From assembly GCA_965204525.1 (NCBI GenBank), contig OZ241994.1:4588001-4652000 (forward strand): a DNA stretch of 64,000 bases, read 5' to 3'. Every line of letters begins with the position of its first letter. Positions within the stretch are counted from its first letter, which is position 1. Origin of the DNA: Bin5 sp965204525 (lineage in GTDB: Bacteria; Chloroflexota; Anaerolineae; Caldilineales; Caldilineaceae). The position numbers were made by a program, and so were the translations under genes. The notes below the pieces were generated by a model that searched no databases, had not been told where the DNA came from, and saw only the letters and a list, made by a program, of their open reading frames with translations. This document shows, in pieces, positions 43,290 to 52,208 of this stretch.

Positions 43290-43685
43290 TTACCAAACGT
43301 TGCACAGTACCTCGCCGCCAACCCGTTCGCGCCGGGCCTGCCTTCCACTCATGACACCTTTGGGCGTCGAAACTATGTTGATCCCCAGACCGCTGCGTAC
43401 GAGCGGTATGGTTCGATAACCCATGTACGTCCGCCGCCCGGGCCGGCTCACCCGCTCTATCCCGGAAATGACCGGTTGCCCCTTGTCGGAATACTTCATC
43501 CCAACGATCAGGTTAGGTCGGGCCTTGTCGCCCGTCACCGAATACCCGCTGATGAAGCCTTCCTCTGCCAGAATCTTGGCAATCGCGACCTTTATCTTGG
43601 AACTGGGCATCACCGCACGCCGATGCCTGGAGTTTGACGAGTTGCGGACTCGCGTCAGAAAGTCCGCGATTGGATCGGTCATCAT
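43290..43685 (-). CDS. rpsH: Ribosomal protein S8
   Basis: A 131-residue 16S-binding protein (start MMTDPIADFLTRVRN; the second ATG at 43682 is an alternative). RRAVMPSSKIKVAIAKILAEEGFI and GLGINIVSTPKGVMSGRQARRE are diagnostic. GAGGAAG lies about ten bases before the start. S8 represses the spc operon in other bacteria. Confidence 0.97.
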   Translation of the reverse strand: MMTDPIADFLTRVRNSSNSRHRRAVMPSSKIKVAIAKILAEEGFISGYSVTGDKARPNLIVGMKYSDKGQPVISGIERVSRPGRRTYMGYRTIPLVRSGLGINIVSTPKGVMSGRQARRERVGGEVLCNVW

Positions 43686-43764
43686 AACCAGTGCTTCCTC
43701 TTCATTCTTGCAGTGCATCCGGTGCCGGCAATGGCGGCAGCAGAAACACCGATAATTGGTCCTT

Positions 43765-43947
43765 CTACCAGCTGGACTTGACTACGCCCGGCAAATGGCC
43801 CTCAAGGGCTTCTCGACGAAAACAGATGCGGCAAAGGCCAAATCGGCGCATGTACGCCCTCGGGCGGCCGCACTTCGTGCAACGGTTGCGCACCCGCACT
43901 TCATACTTCCGCCTGGACTCCCGCAAAACGATACTTTTTTTAGCCAC
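43765..43947 (-). CDS. rpsN: Ribosomal protein S14 type Z
   Basis: A 60-residue zinc-binding S14. The knuckle CTKCGRPRAYMRRFGLCRICFRR contains both Cys-x2-Cys pairs and the FGLCRICFR motif. The short form places it in the C+ group. It lies between rplE and rpsH. Confidence 0.98.
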   Translation of the reverse strand: MAKKSIVLRESRRKYEVRVRNRCTKCGRPRAYMRRFGLCRICFRREALEGHLPGVVKSSW

Positions 43948-44000
43948 AGACCGCTCTCTCCTTCATCTTCGTAGCCACCGTCTCGCTATGGTTACTGTCT

Positions 44001-44573
44001 CTATCGTCGTTGGAACGGCATATCCATCATTGCCAGCAGCCGCCGGCCCTCTTCATCTGTCCCCGCTGTGGTGACGATCGTCACTTCCATCCCTCGCACC
44101 TTGTCGATCTCATCGTAGTCGATCTCCGGAAAGACCAGCTGCTCGCGCAGGCCCAGGCTGTAGTTGCCCCGTCCGTCGAACGAGTCCGGCGAAATGCCGC
44201 GAAAATCGCGCTGTGCCGGCAACGCAATGCTGATCAGGCGGTCCAGAAAATCCCACATGCGCCGGCCGCGTAGCGTCACCTTCACGCCGATCGGCATCCC
44301 TGCCCGCAGCTTGAACGTAGCAATCGATTTGCGCGCCCGCGTCACAATCGGCTTCTGGCCCGTGATAATCGTCAGATCTTGGCTGGCGCGCTCAATCGTC
44401 TTACCATCCGTGATCGCCTCTCCCATGCCGATGTTTACGCTGATCTTATCAACCCGCGGCACCTGCATGATATTCGTATAGCCGAATTCCGTCATCAGCG
44501 CCGGCGCAATCTCACTGTCAAATCGGTCTTTCAACCGGGGCTTCTGCGTCGGCGTTCCATTCGCTTCACTCAT
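44001..44573 (-). CDS. rplE: Ribosomal protein L5
   Basis: A 190-residue 5S rRNA-binding protein. ATG at 44573 with GAGTGAG upstream gives a conserved protein with MQVPRVDKISVNIGMGEA, GQKPIVTRARKSIATFKLRAGMPIGVKVTLRG and FPEIDYDEIDKVRGMEVTIVT. The longer frame upstream has no ribosome site. Confidence 0.97.
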   Translation of the reverse strand: MSEANGTPTQKPRLKDRFDSEIAPALMTEFGYTNIMQVPRVDKISVNIGMGEAITDGKTIERASQDLTIITGQKPIVTRARKSIATFKLRAGMPIGVKVTLRGRRMWDFLDRLISIALPAQRDFRGISPDSFDGRGNYSLGLREQLVFPEIDYDEIDKVRGMEVTIVTTAGTDEEGRRLLAMMDMPFQRR

Positions 44574-44640
44574 CGTTTTCTCACTCCTCGCCCGCAACTG
44601 CCGCCCATAGCGGCATCTGGACGTCTTTCTGACCCTTGAA

Positions 44641-45000
44641 CTAACCCTCGCCTGCAACTGGCAGCGGCTCACCGGTGCGCTTATCGATCCGGATCTTGTC
44701 CTCGCCTTCAAGCCGGTAACCGGCGCGAGTCACTTCATTGTCCGTCCCTACCAGCGCCACATTGCTGATGTGTAACGGCGCCTCCAGCTCGATGCGTCCG
44801 GTCTGTGTACGCACCGTCGGGCTGCGGCGCTGATGCTTCGTAACAAAATTCGCGCCCGCCACAACAACGTATACCCGATTGGGGTCCTGCCGGCCTTTCT
44901 TGTCCTTTTTGCGTATTACGCTCTGGACTTCACCGCGGTGCCCCTTATCATTGCCGGCGATCACTTCGACGACGTCACCCTTCCTGATCTTTACGCCCAT
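44641..45000 (-). CDS. rplX: Ribosomal protein L24
   Basis: A 119-residue 50S assembly-initiator with the KOW motif KGDVVEVIAGNDKGHRGEV at the N-terminus and PLHISNVALV in the middle. It lies between rplN and rplE. Confidence 0.97.
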   Translation of the reverse strand: MGVKIRKGDVVEVIAGNDKGHRGEVQSVIRKKDKKGRQDPNRVYVVVAGANFVTKHQRRSPTVRTQTGRIELEAPLHISNVALVGTDNEVTRAGYRLEGEDKIRIDKRTGEPLPVAGEG

Positions 45001-45074
45001 CCCCTCTTCTCCTCAAGTCCTGAACGACACCGTTCGCCTGCCCGCCCAACCACAGGCCAGACCACCTGTGCTCC

Positions 45075-45443
45075 TCAGAGTACCTCCGGAGCCAGGGACA
45101 CGATCTTCATATACCCGTGGTCACGCAACTCACGTGCAACCGGGCCAAAAATACGAGTGCCGCGTGGATTCCTGTTGTCATCAATCAGTACAGCAGCATT
45201 CTCGTCGAATCGAATATAGCTGCCATCCTTCCGCCGCACCGGACGTCGCGTGCGCACGATAACCGCCCGCACGATCTCACCCTTTCTCACCGACGCCGTC
45301 GGACTGGAGGATTTGACCGTCGCCACGATCACGTCGCCGATCCCACCATAGCGCCGCGTACTCCCCCCTCGGACTCGAATCGTCAGTAACTCTTTCGCAC
45401 CCGTATTGTCGGCAACCCGCAGGCGGCTCTCTTGTTGAATCAT
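45075..45443 (-). CDS. rplN: Ribosomal protein L14
   Basis: A 122-residue intersubunit-bridge protein. MIQQESRLRVADNTGAKELLTIRV and the C-terminal ARELRDHGYMKIVSLAPEVL are diagnostic. Start ATG matches the family. Confidence 0.98.
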   Translation of the reverse strand: MIQQESRLRVADNTGAKELLTIRVRGGSTRRYGGIGDVIVATVKSSSPTASVRKGEIVRAVIVRTRRPVRRKDGSYIRFDENAAVLIDDNRNPRGTRIFGPVARELRDHGYMKIVSLAPEVL

Positions 45444-45479
45444 AGCTCCATACCCCTTCTCTTACCGGCGCGCCTCGAT

Positions 45480-45737
45480 TTAGACAACAGCCGCGTGGTC
45501 CAGAATCTTCGAGACATAAAACTTCTTGTGTTTACTGATCGGCCGGCATTCACGAATCTGGACCGTATCTCCAACCTGGCAGGCATTGTCCGGATCGTGC
45601 GCTTTGTACTTCTTATGTGACTTGACAACCTTGCCATACAAGGCATGGCGCGCGGCCCGCTCCACTTCCACAACCACAGTCTTGTCCATCTTGTCGCTGG
45701 TGACCACACCAACCAACTCGCGTCTTCGCTCGCGCAT
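45480..45737 (-). CDS. rpsQ: Ribosomal protein S17
   Basis: An 85-residue OB-fold 30S protein. RRELVGVVTSDKMDKTVVVEVERAARHALYGKVVKSHKKYKAHD is diagnostic. It is six bases downstream of rpmC. Confidence 0.97.
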   Translation of the reverse strand: MRERRRELVGVVTSDKMDKTVVVEVERAARHALYGKVVKSHKKYKAHDPDNACQVGDTVQIRECRPISKHKKFYVSKILDHAAVV

Positions 45738-45743
45738 TTCCCT

Positions 45744-45953
45744 TTACTCCTCGTCCTCTTCGGCCATCAACTCCCGCTCACGCAAAATCGTCTTAATCCG
45801 CGCGATCTCACGGCGGACCTGACCCTTGCGTGCCGTATTTGTCATCTGTCCCGTCGCCTTCTGAAAGCGCAGGTTGAACAGTTCCTGATATCCCTCGTCC
45901 AACCGTGTGTAAAGTTCACTCTCCGTGAGAGGGCGTAGTTCATGTGCTTTCAT
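45744..45953 (-). CDS. rpmC: Ribosomal protein L29
   Basis: A 69-residue two-helix 50S protein near the exit tunnel, with LRPLTESELYTRLDEGYQELFNLRFQKATGQMTN and RREIARIKTILRERE. It lies between rplP and rpsQ. Confidence 0.97.
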   Translation of the reverse strand: MKAHELRPLTESELYTRLDEGYQELFNLRFQKATGQMTNTARKGQVRREIARIKTILRERELMAEEDEE

Positions 45954-45977
45954 CTTGCTTTCCTCCTCGCCTTCACG

Positions 45978-46391
45978 TCAAAGATCCTCTCGGGCAACGA
46001 ACTGTGTTCCCATCGGCAACTTATGCGCGGCCAGCCGGAATGCTTCTCGCGCATGCGTCTCATCAACACCGGCGATCTCGAAAACCATACGTCCTGGCTT
46101 TACCACCGCCACCCAGTGATCGACATTGCCCTTGCCCGAACCCATCCGCGTCTCGGCCGCCCGCTCCGTCACCGGCTTATCCGGAAAAATGCGAATCCAC
46201 AACTTGCCGCCGCGCCGCACATAACGGACAATCGCTCGGCGGGCCGCTTCGATCTGCCGGCTCGTTACCCAGGACGGCTCAGTGGCCTGTAGCCCGAACG
46301 TGCCAAAATCGATCTTGTTGCCCCGTGTTGCCATTCCCCGCATCCGACCGCGGTGCATCTTGCGAAATTTTACCCGTTTAGGCATCAACAT
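45978..46391 (-). CDS. rplP: Ribosomal protein L16
   Basis: A 137-residue 50S protein near the A site. ATG at 46391 has GGAG eight bases upstream and matches the family length; a longer frame upstream is rejected. MPKRVKFRKMHRGRMRGMATRGN and AARRAIVRYVRRGGKLWIRIFPDKPVT are diagnostic. Confidence 0.96.
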   Translation of the reverse strand: MLMPKRVKFRKMHRGRMRGMATRGNKIDFGTFGLQATEPSWVTSRQIEAARRAIVRYVRRGGKLWIRIFPDKPVTERAAETRMGSGKGNVDHWVAVVKPGRMVFEIAGVDETHAREAFRLAAHKLPMGTQFVAREDL

Positions 46392-46449
46392 TTTCGAATC
46401 TCCATCCCGCTTCGATTGATCCGGCCCCACCCATACTGGGCAGAACCCC

Positions 46450-47124
46450 CTACTCGGTCAGTGCCATCTCCGCATAGCGGGCATGGTACTCCTCACCCGG
46501 CAGCACTTCGCCGTGATAGACCCATGCTTTTACGCCAATCACGCCGTAGGTCGTGTTCGCCTCCGCGGTTCCGTAGTCAATCTCGGCCCGCAGTGTATGG
46601 CGCGGCACCTGCCCGTCGCGGATCGTGTCGACCCGTCCCATCTCGCTGCCGCCCAAACGCCCCGCCACCTGGATCATGACGCCTTCGGCCCCGGTCCGCA
46701 TCGCCCGTCCCGCGGCCTGCTTCATCGCCCGCTTCCAGCTGATGCGGCGCTCCAGCTGCTCAGCCACGTTCTCAGAAACCAGCTGAGCGTCCGTCTCCGG
46801 CTTATCGATCTCGCGTACGTCGATCTTGACCTTCTTGTTCGTCAGCTCTTGCAGGTTTACCCGCAACACATTTACATTCGCGCCCTTGCGCCCAATGATG
46901 ATCCCGGGCTTGGCGGTGTTGATGATCACGTGAACCTGGTTGGGCTGACGTTCGATCTCGATGAAGCTGATGCCTGCACGCGGCGCATCACGATGAATCA
47001 TGGCCCGGATCTCTCGATCTTCGGCCAGTTGACTCACGTATTCATACCCCGTGGCGAACCATCGGCTCTTGTGTTCTTTGATAATGCCCAGGCGAAAACC
47101 GATCGGATGTACTTTGCGTCCCAT
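46450..47124 (-). CDS. rpsC: Ribosomal protein S3
   Basis: A 224-residue 30S head protein with a KH RNA-binding domain (GIIIGRKGANVNVLRVNLQ). ATG at 47124 lies behind AAGGAGG and gives MGRKVHPIGFRLGIIK, the canonical start; the frame upstream is noise inside rplV. C-terminal GVIGVKAWVYHGEVLPG is typical. Confidence 0.97.
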   Translation of the reverse strand: MGRKVHPIGFRLGIIKEHKSRWFATGYEYVSQLAEDREIRAMIHRDAPRAGISFIEIERQPNQVHVIINTAKPGIIIGRKGANVNVLRVNLQELTNKKVKIDVREIDKPETDAQLVSENVAEQLERRISWKRAMKQAAGRAMRTGAEGVMIQVAGRLGGSEMGRVDTIRDGQVPRHTLRAEIDYGTAEANTTYGVIGVKAWVYHGEVLPGEEYHARYAEMALTE

Positions 47125-47185
47125 TGGGGCCTCCTTGTGCAGTGCCGGCGGTCCGTACAGACCGCCAGGCGCCGCTGTTCGTCCA

Positions 47186-47530
47186 CTACACCTCGTCCAA
47201 ACGCTCTTCCAGCACAACCGTGATGTGGGAGGAACGCCGAATCCATGGCTTGAATCGACCGCGCGCGCCAAAACGCCGCCAGCGCCGGTTCGGCGCCTGA
47301 TCGGCATAGATCTGGCTGATGTAAAGCTCATCAGCCTCCAATCCGAAATTCTCGACACCGTTTGCGATCGCGCTCTTCAGCGTCTTCGCCACCACCTTGG
47401 CCGCCTGCTGAGGCATGAACTGCAGCAGTGTCAAAGCCTCTTCCGCCGGCCTTCCACGCATTTCATCCAGTACCAGGCGCGCCTTCTGTGGGCTGATCCC
47501 TGTGTACTTGGTAACTGCTCGAACTTCCAT
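47186..47530 (-). CDS. rplV: Ribosomal protein L22
   Basis: A 114-residue exit-tunnel protein. ISPQKARLVLDEMRGRPAEEALTLLQFMPQQAAKVVAKTLKSAIAN is diagnostic, with the hairpin ending in SHITVVLEE. ATG start, 62 bp before rpsC. Confidence 0.97.
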   Translation of the reverse strand: MEVRAVTKYTGISPQKARLVLDEMRGRPAEEALTLLQFMPQQAAKVVAKTLKSAIANGVENFGLEADELYISQIYADQAPNRRWRRFGARGRFKPWIRRSSHITVVLEERLDEV

Positions 47531-47593
47531 CGTACGCGCTCCCCAATCTCCAGGATGGAGGAAGATAACATTTTTCGACCTGAAGCCGCAATT

Positions 47594-47875
47594 CTACACC
47601 CTGCGCGTGCTTCTCTCCGACCTCACATGACCCCGAAAGAATCGGGTCGGCGCAAACTCGCCCAGCTTGTGCCCCACCATGTTTTCCGTAATGTAGATCG
47701 GTACATGGCGGCGGCCGTCGTGGATCGCCAGCGTATGTCCGACAAACTGCGGAAATATCGTCGAAGCCCGGGACCACGTCTTGAGCACCTTCCGCTCACC
47801 GGCCCGGTTCATGTCTTCGATCTTCTTCAGTAGCCGCGGCTCGACAAACGGTCCCTTCTTCAGACTACGTCCCAT
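47594..47875 (-). CDS. rpsS: Ribosomal protein S19
   Basis: A 93-residue 30S head protein. MGRSLKKGPFVEPRLLKKIEDMN and GHTLAIHDGRRHVPIYITENMVGHKLGEFAPTRFFRGH are canonical. It lies between rplB and rplV. Confidence 0.98.
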   Translation of the reverse strand: MGRSLKKGPFVEPRLLKKIEDMNRAGERKVLKTWSRASTIFPQFVGHTLAIHDGRRHVPIYITENMVGHKLGEFAPTRFFRGHVRSERSTRRV

Positions 47876-47899
47876 CGGATCTCCTCCACATCTGCACTG

Positions 47900-48733
47900 C
47901 TATCGACGCTTACTGCCGCGCCGGACAATATATTTCCCCGTTCTCTTGTTGCGCCGCGTTCGCTTACCCAACGCCGGCTGCCCCCAAGGCGTCTTCGGCC
48001 CGGGCATGCCAATTGGCGAACGCCCCTCGCCGCCACCGTGAGGATGGGATGCAGGGTCCATCGCTACGCCGCGCACCGACGGCCGGATTCCCATCCAGCG
48101 ACGGCGGCCGGCCTTGCCCAACGAAATATTGCTGTGATCCGGGTTCGACACCTGGCCAACCGTAGCTAGACAGTCCATCTCAATGTAGCGAACCTCGCCG
48201 CTCGGTAGTCGCACCTGCGCACGCGGCCCCTCTTTGGCCACCAGCTGCGCCGAAACGCCTGCGCTGCGCACCAGCTGCGCGCCCCGCCCCGGATACAACT
48301 CAATGTTATGTATCTGCGTGCCCGGCGGGATGTTGCGAATCGGCAGCGCATTCCCGGGCCGAATGTCAGCGTTCGGGCCCGACTCCAATACGTCGCCAAC
48401 CTGAACACCCAAAGGCGCGACAATATACCGCTTCTCACCATCCTCATAGCTGAGCAGCGCGATGCGTGCACTGCGGTTCGGGTCGTACTCAATCGACGTG
48501 ACCCTCGCCGGCGCCCCCCATCTTTCCCGCCTGAAATCAATGATGCGGTAGCGCCGCTTGTGTCCCCCGCCGCGGTGACGGACAGTGATCCGCCCCTGGC
48601 TGTTACGCCCGCCCTTCCTGTTCAGAGCAACGGTCAACGAACGCTCGGGCTTGGTGCGCGTAATCGTTTCAAATGTCGAGACACTCATGTCCCGCCGTCC
48701 CGGAGACGTGGGACGGTATATCTTTACAGGCAT
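47900..48733 (-). CDS. rplB: Ribosomal protein L2
   Basis: A 277-residue core 50S protein needed for peptidyl transfer. MDPASHPHGGGEGRSPIGMPGPKTPWGQPALG contains the His important for the transferase centre. KGGRNSQGRITVRHRGGGHKRRYR is the N-terminal RNA-binding part. Starts ATG. Confidence 0.98.
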   Translation of the reverse strand: MPVKIYRPTSPGRRDMSVSTFETITRTKPERSLTVALNRKGGRNSQGRITVRHRGGGHKRRYRIIDFRRERWGAPARVTSIEYDPNRSARIALLSYEDGEKRYIVAPLGVQVGDVLESGPNADIRPGNALPIRNIPPGTQIHNIELYPGRGAQLVRSAGVSAQLVAKEGPRAQVRLPSGEVRYIEMDCLATVGQVSNPDHSNISLGKAGRRRWMGIRPSVRGVAMDPASHPHGGGEGRSPIGMPGPKTPWGQPALGKRTRRNKRTGKYIVRRGSKRR

Positions 48734-48805
48734 AAAACTCTATCTCCGTTCGAAAAGAGAAGATGGGAAAAAACCGCCCCCGCTTCTCCCTCCTGTTACT
48801 GACCG

Positions 48806-49096
48806 TTACACACCTTCAAAGAACTGGATGCTGTCACCTTCACCCAATGTAACAACCGCCTTCTTCCAGGGCGACTTCCGCACCACTTTGCGCCGCCCGC
48901 GCATCCCCGTCTTAGCCGGCATCATCATGACCCGCACGTCCAAGACACTCACTCGGAATGCGGTCTCCACTGCATCACGAATCTGGTGCTTGTTGGCTCG
49001 CGTGTCGACTTCAAAGGTGTACTGATTGTTGAAATCGGCCGCGTCGTATGACTTCTCTGTAATTACCGGGCGCTTTATCACTTCATAAACGTGCAT
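48806..49096 (-). CDS. rplW: Ribosomal protein L23
   Basis: A 96-residue protein at the tunnel exit, docking site for trigger factor and SRP. VIKRPVITEKSYD, FEVDTRANKHQIRDAVETAFRVSVLDVRVMMMPAKTGMRGRRKVVRKSPWKKAVVTL is canonical. Lies between rplD and rplB. Confidence 0.97.
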   Translation of the reverse strand: MHVYEVIKRPVITEKSYDAADFNNQYTFEVDTRANKHQIRDAVETAFRVSVLDVRVMMMPAKTGMRGRRKVVRKSPWKKAVVTLGEGDSIQFFEGV

Positions 49097-49174
49097 CTGG
49101 TTCTCTCCGTATCGGACGCCGACTCCATCTTCCCAACTGCTGCCAACAATCCGTCTCGCAGGAAATAGCAGCCG

Positions 49175-49798
49175 TCAAGCAAGCCAGTCGTGAATGTTTT
49201 CGACCGAGGCCTGCGGCAATAGAAGCCTGTCATAGCTCAGCAGGTCCTGAATGTTCAGATTACTGCTCAGAAGCGATTTCGCCTGCGGCAGATTGCTGAT
49301 CGACTTCTCGACAGCCATATCCCGCTCCGGCAAAACGACGAGTACGCTGCCGCTGTCCAGCCCCAGATCGGCCAGCGCCTGCACAAAGACCTTTGTCTTT
49401 GGTGCATTCATCGTCAACGCCTCAAGAACGACAATCTGGTCCGCCCCGGCCTTTACGCTCAGCGCGCTCCGCAAAGCGGCCCTGCGCATCTTTTTGGGCA
49501 TCTTCTTCGTATATTTGCGCGGTGTGGGGCCAAAAGCCGTCCCGCCGCCTACCCAAATTGGAGACCGGATCGAGCCGTGCCGCGCCCGCCCGGTGCCCTT
49601 CTGACGCCACGGTTTGCGGCCGCCCCCGCGAACCTCGCTGCGCGACTTCGTCTTGTGCGTGCCCGTGCGCGCGTTCGCCAGCTGCCTCACCAAAGCCTGG
49701 TGCATCAGCCCCCGATTGATCGGAGCGGCAAATACCGTATCCTCCAACTGCATCTGACCGGTCTCTTCACCGACCATATTTCGAATTGGTACTTCCAC
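49175..49798 (-). CDS. rplD: Ribosomal protein L4
   Basis: A 207-residue 50S protein that represses the S10 operon in other bacteria. The tunnel loop KTKSRSEVRGGGRKPWRQKGTGRARHGSIRSPIWVGGG and YTKKMPKKMRRAALRSALS are canonical. Its presence is relevant to the possible attenuator in front of rpsJ. Confidence 0.97.
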   Translation of the reverse strand: MEVPIRNMVGEETGQMQLEDTVFAAPINRGLMHQALVRQLANARTGTHKTKSRSEVRGGGRKPWRQKGTGRARHGSIRSPIWVGGGTAFGPTPRKYTKKMPKKMRRAALRSALSVKAGADQIVVLEALTMNAPKTKVFVQALADLGLDSGSVLVVLPERDMAVEKSISNLPQAKSLLSSNLNIQDLLSYDRLLLPQASVENIHDWLA

Positions 49799-49858
49799 CG
49801 TTTCGCCTCCGTATCAGTAGCTGCCGGTTCTTCAACTGATGAACCAGCGGCCACCGTC

Positions 49859-50488
49859 TTACGCCTTTGCCGCCGTTCGAACGATCACCAACCCCTTGTT
49901 TGGGCCGGGTACCGCTCCCTGTACGGCGATGAGATTGCGCTCCGCATCAACCAGAGCAACCTTCAGATTCTGCACAGTAACGCGTTCGTTACCCATCTGT
50001 CCCGCGCCCTTCGTGCCCGGAAAGGTGTGGCCCGGTGTCGTGCCCGCGCCTCGTGCGCCTGGCGCCCGGTGTCGGTCCGACTGCCCGTGGGTCTTCGGCC
50101 CGCCTCGGAATCCGTGCCGCTTGACTCCGCCGGCAAAGCCCTTCCCCTTCGACGTGCCGGTTACATCCACAAGCTCGCCCTCAGCAAATACATCCGCCTT
50201 GATCACATCGCCCAGCGTATGTCCCGCCCCGCTCGGCAATCGCAACTCGCGCACAAATCGCAGCTTCGGCACGTTAGCCTTCTTCAGATGACCGAGCTGC
50301 CCTTTCGTCAACTTGCGCTCCGCCACCTCTTCGAAGCCTACCTGAACTGCGTTGTAACCGTCCGAATCTTCGGCTTTCACCTGTGTGACATAACAGGGAC
50401 CAGCCTCGATGACCGTAACCGGCACCACCGCGCCGCTGTCATCAAACAGCTGGGTCATCCCTACCTTGCGGCCCAATATCCCTTTCAC
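49859..50488 (-). CDS. rplC: Ribosomal protein L3
   Basis: A 209-residue 50S protein near the peptidyl centre. GILGRKVGMTQLFDD at the N-terminus and GFRGGPKTHGQSDRHRAPGARGAGTTPG (the centre loop) are canonical. Lies 136 bp after rpsJ. Confidence 0.98.
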   Translation of the reverse strand: MKGILGRKVGMTQLFDDSGAVVPVTVIEAGPCYVTQVKAEDSDGYNAVQVGFEEVAERKLTKGQLGHLKKANVPKLRFVRELRLPSGAGHTLGDVIKADVFAEGELVDVTGTSKGKGFAGGVKRHGFRGGPKTHGQSDRHRAPGARGAGTTPGHTFPGTKGAGQMGNERVTVQNLKVALVDAERNLIAVQGAVPGPNKGLVIVRTAAKA

Positions 50489-50624
50489 TTGCTCCTCCCG
50501 GACTGACAGTCCGCATCAACGACATTCCGACCGGCTGTCACATTGCCCAACCAAGCCCGTTCCTGACCGCCCGGCGCGGATCCAACCCGCACGATCCTCT
50601 CCGCCCGCGGCCGCAACCTGAGCC

Positions 50625-50933
50625 CTATAACTTAATCTCGATATCGACACCGGCGGGCAAATTCAGACGGGTGAGATTCTCAATCGTCTTGTTGCCTGGA
50701 TCTACCACATCGATCAAACGCTTGTGAGTCCGAATCTCGAACTGCTCACGGCTGTCCTTGTCGATGAACGGCGATCGCATCACCGTGAACTTCTCGATCC
50801 TCGTAGGCAGAGGCACAGGCCCAACCACCTGGGCGCCCGTCTGCTCAGCAGCAGTGACGATCTGCTGTGCCGACGCATCCAGGACGCGGTGATCGTATGC
50901 CTTGAGCTTGATACGGATCTTTTGCTTTGCCAT
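50625..50933 (-). CDS. rpsJ: Ribosomal protein S10
   Basis: A 102-residue 30S protein also known as NusE. IRIKLKAYDHRVLDASAQQIV, GPVPLPTRIEKFTVMRSPFIDKDSREQFEIRTHKRLIDV are canonical. The ATG follows GAGAAGAG; only 31 bases separate it from the terminator after tuf. Confidence 0.98.
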   Translation of the reverse strand: MAKQKIRIKLKAYDHRVLDASAQQIVTAAEQTGAQVVGPVPLPTRIEKFTVMRSPFIDKDSREQFEIRTHKRLIDVVDPGNKTIENLTRLNLPAGVDIEIKL

Positions 50934-50964
50934 GTACTCTTCTCACTTGTCGTGGACCACGAAC

Positions 50965-50997
50965 AAAAAGTGTGGCGAGCAGTTGCACTCGCCACAC
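50965..50997 (-). terminator. Strong intrinsic terminator between tuf and rpsJ
   Basis: On the minus strand GTGTGGCGAG pairs perfectly with CTCGCCACAC around an 8-nt loop and is followed by TTTTTG. It lies 12 bp after the tuf stop and 31 bases before the rpsJ ATG. A further dyad TCGTGG-A-CCACGA at 50950-50962 sits between it and rpsJ. It ends most tuf transcripts and may attenuate rpsJ. Confidence 0.88.
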
Positions 50998-51008
50998 ACT
51001 TCTTTACT

Positions 51009-52208
51009 CTACTGGATGATCTCGGTAATTGCGCCGGCAGCGACGGTGCGGCCGCCTTCACGGATGGCAAACCTTCCGCCGGTCTCGATGGCGACGGGCG
51101 AGATCAACTCGACCTCCATCGTCACATTGTCGCCGGGCATGACCATCTCCACACCTGCCGGCAGGTCGATCGAACCGGTGATGTCCATGGTGCGGATGTA
51201 GAACTGCGGCCTGTAGCCCTTGAAGAAGGGAGTGTGCCGTCCGCCCTCCTCCTTGCGCAGCACATAGACCTCGGACTTGAAACGGGTGTGCGGCGTGATG
51301 CTGCCGGGCTTGGCCAGCACCTGCCCGCGGTCCACCTCTTCGCGGTCGATGCCGCGCAGCAGACAACCGACGTTGTCGCCCGCCTGCCCCTCATCGAGCA
51401 GCTTGCGGAACATCTCGACACCGGTGACGGTGGTCGAGTGCGTCGGCTTCACACCGACGATCTCCACCTCTTCCATCGGATGGATGACACCGCGCTCGAC
51501 GCGACCGGTCACGACCGTGCCGCGCCCCTTGATCGAAAAGACATCCTCAATCGGCATCAGGAAGGGCTTGTCGATCTCGCGCACAGGGGTGGGGATATAC
51601 TCATCCACCGCGCGCATCAGCTCCCAGATCGGCTCATACTCGGGCGCATCGGGGTCCTCCGAGCTGCTCTCCAGGGCATGCAGGGCGCTGCCGCGCACAA
51701 AGGGGATGTCATCGCCGGGGAACTCGTAGGTGTCGAGCAGTTCGCGCAACTCCATCTCGACCAGCTCCAGCAGCTCCTCGTCCTCCATCATGTCGACCTT
51801 GTTGAGAAAGACGACCATCGCCGGCACTTCCACCTGCCGCGCCAGCAGGATATGTTCGCGCGTCTGCGGCATGGCGCCGTCGGGCGCAGCCACCACCAGG
51901 ATGGCGCCGTCCATCTGGGCTGCGCCGGTGATCATGTTCTTGATGTAGTCGGCATGTCCCGGACAGTCCACGTGCGCATAGTGGCGGTTTTCGGTCTCGT
52001 ACTCGACATGCGCAATGGCGATGGTGATGCCGCGGGCCTTCTCTTCCGGCGCATTGTCGATCGCCTCAAACGCACTGAAATCAGCCATTCCCCGCAGCGC
52101 CAGCACCTTCGTGATCGCCGCCGTCAGCGTCGTCTTGCCGTGATCCACATGTCCGATCGTCCCCACGTTCACATGGGGCTTGTTCCTCTCAAATACTGCC
52201 TTCGCCAT
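51009..52208 (-). CDS. tuf: Elongation factor Tu
   Basis: A 399-residue GTPase delivering aminoacyl-tRNA. G1 is GHVDHGKTT, G2 ARGITI, G3 DCPGHADY, G4 NKVD, and the C-terminal barrels end in PVAIETGGRFAIREGGRTVAAGAITEI. It is preceded by three tRNA genes and is separated from rpsJ by a terminator. rpsL, rpsG and fusA, often upstream of tuf, are not in the window. Confidence 0.99.
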   Translation of the reverse strand: MAKAVFERNKPHVNVGTIGHVDHGKTTLTAAITKVLALRGMADFSAFEAIDNAPEEKARGITIAIAHVEYETENRHYAHVDCPGHADYIKNMITGAAQMDGAILVVAAPDGAMPQTREHILLARQVEVPAMVVFLNKVDMMEDEELLELVEMELRELLDTYEFPGDDIPFVRGSALHALESSSEDPDAPEYEPIWELMRAVDEYIPTPVREIDKPFLMPIEDVFSIKGRGTVVTGRVERGVIHPMEEVEIVGVKPTHSTTVTGVEMFRKLLDEGQAGDNVGCLLRGIDREEVDRGQVLAKPGSITPHTRFKSEVYVLRKEEGGRHTPFFKGYRPQFYIRTMDITGSIDLPAGVEMVMPGDNVTMEVELISPVAIETGGRFAIREGGRTVAAGAITEIIQ

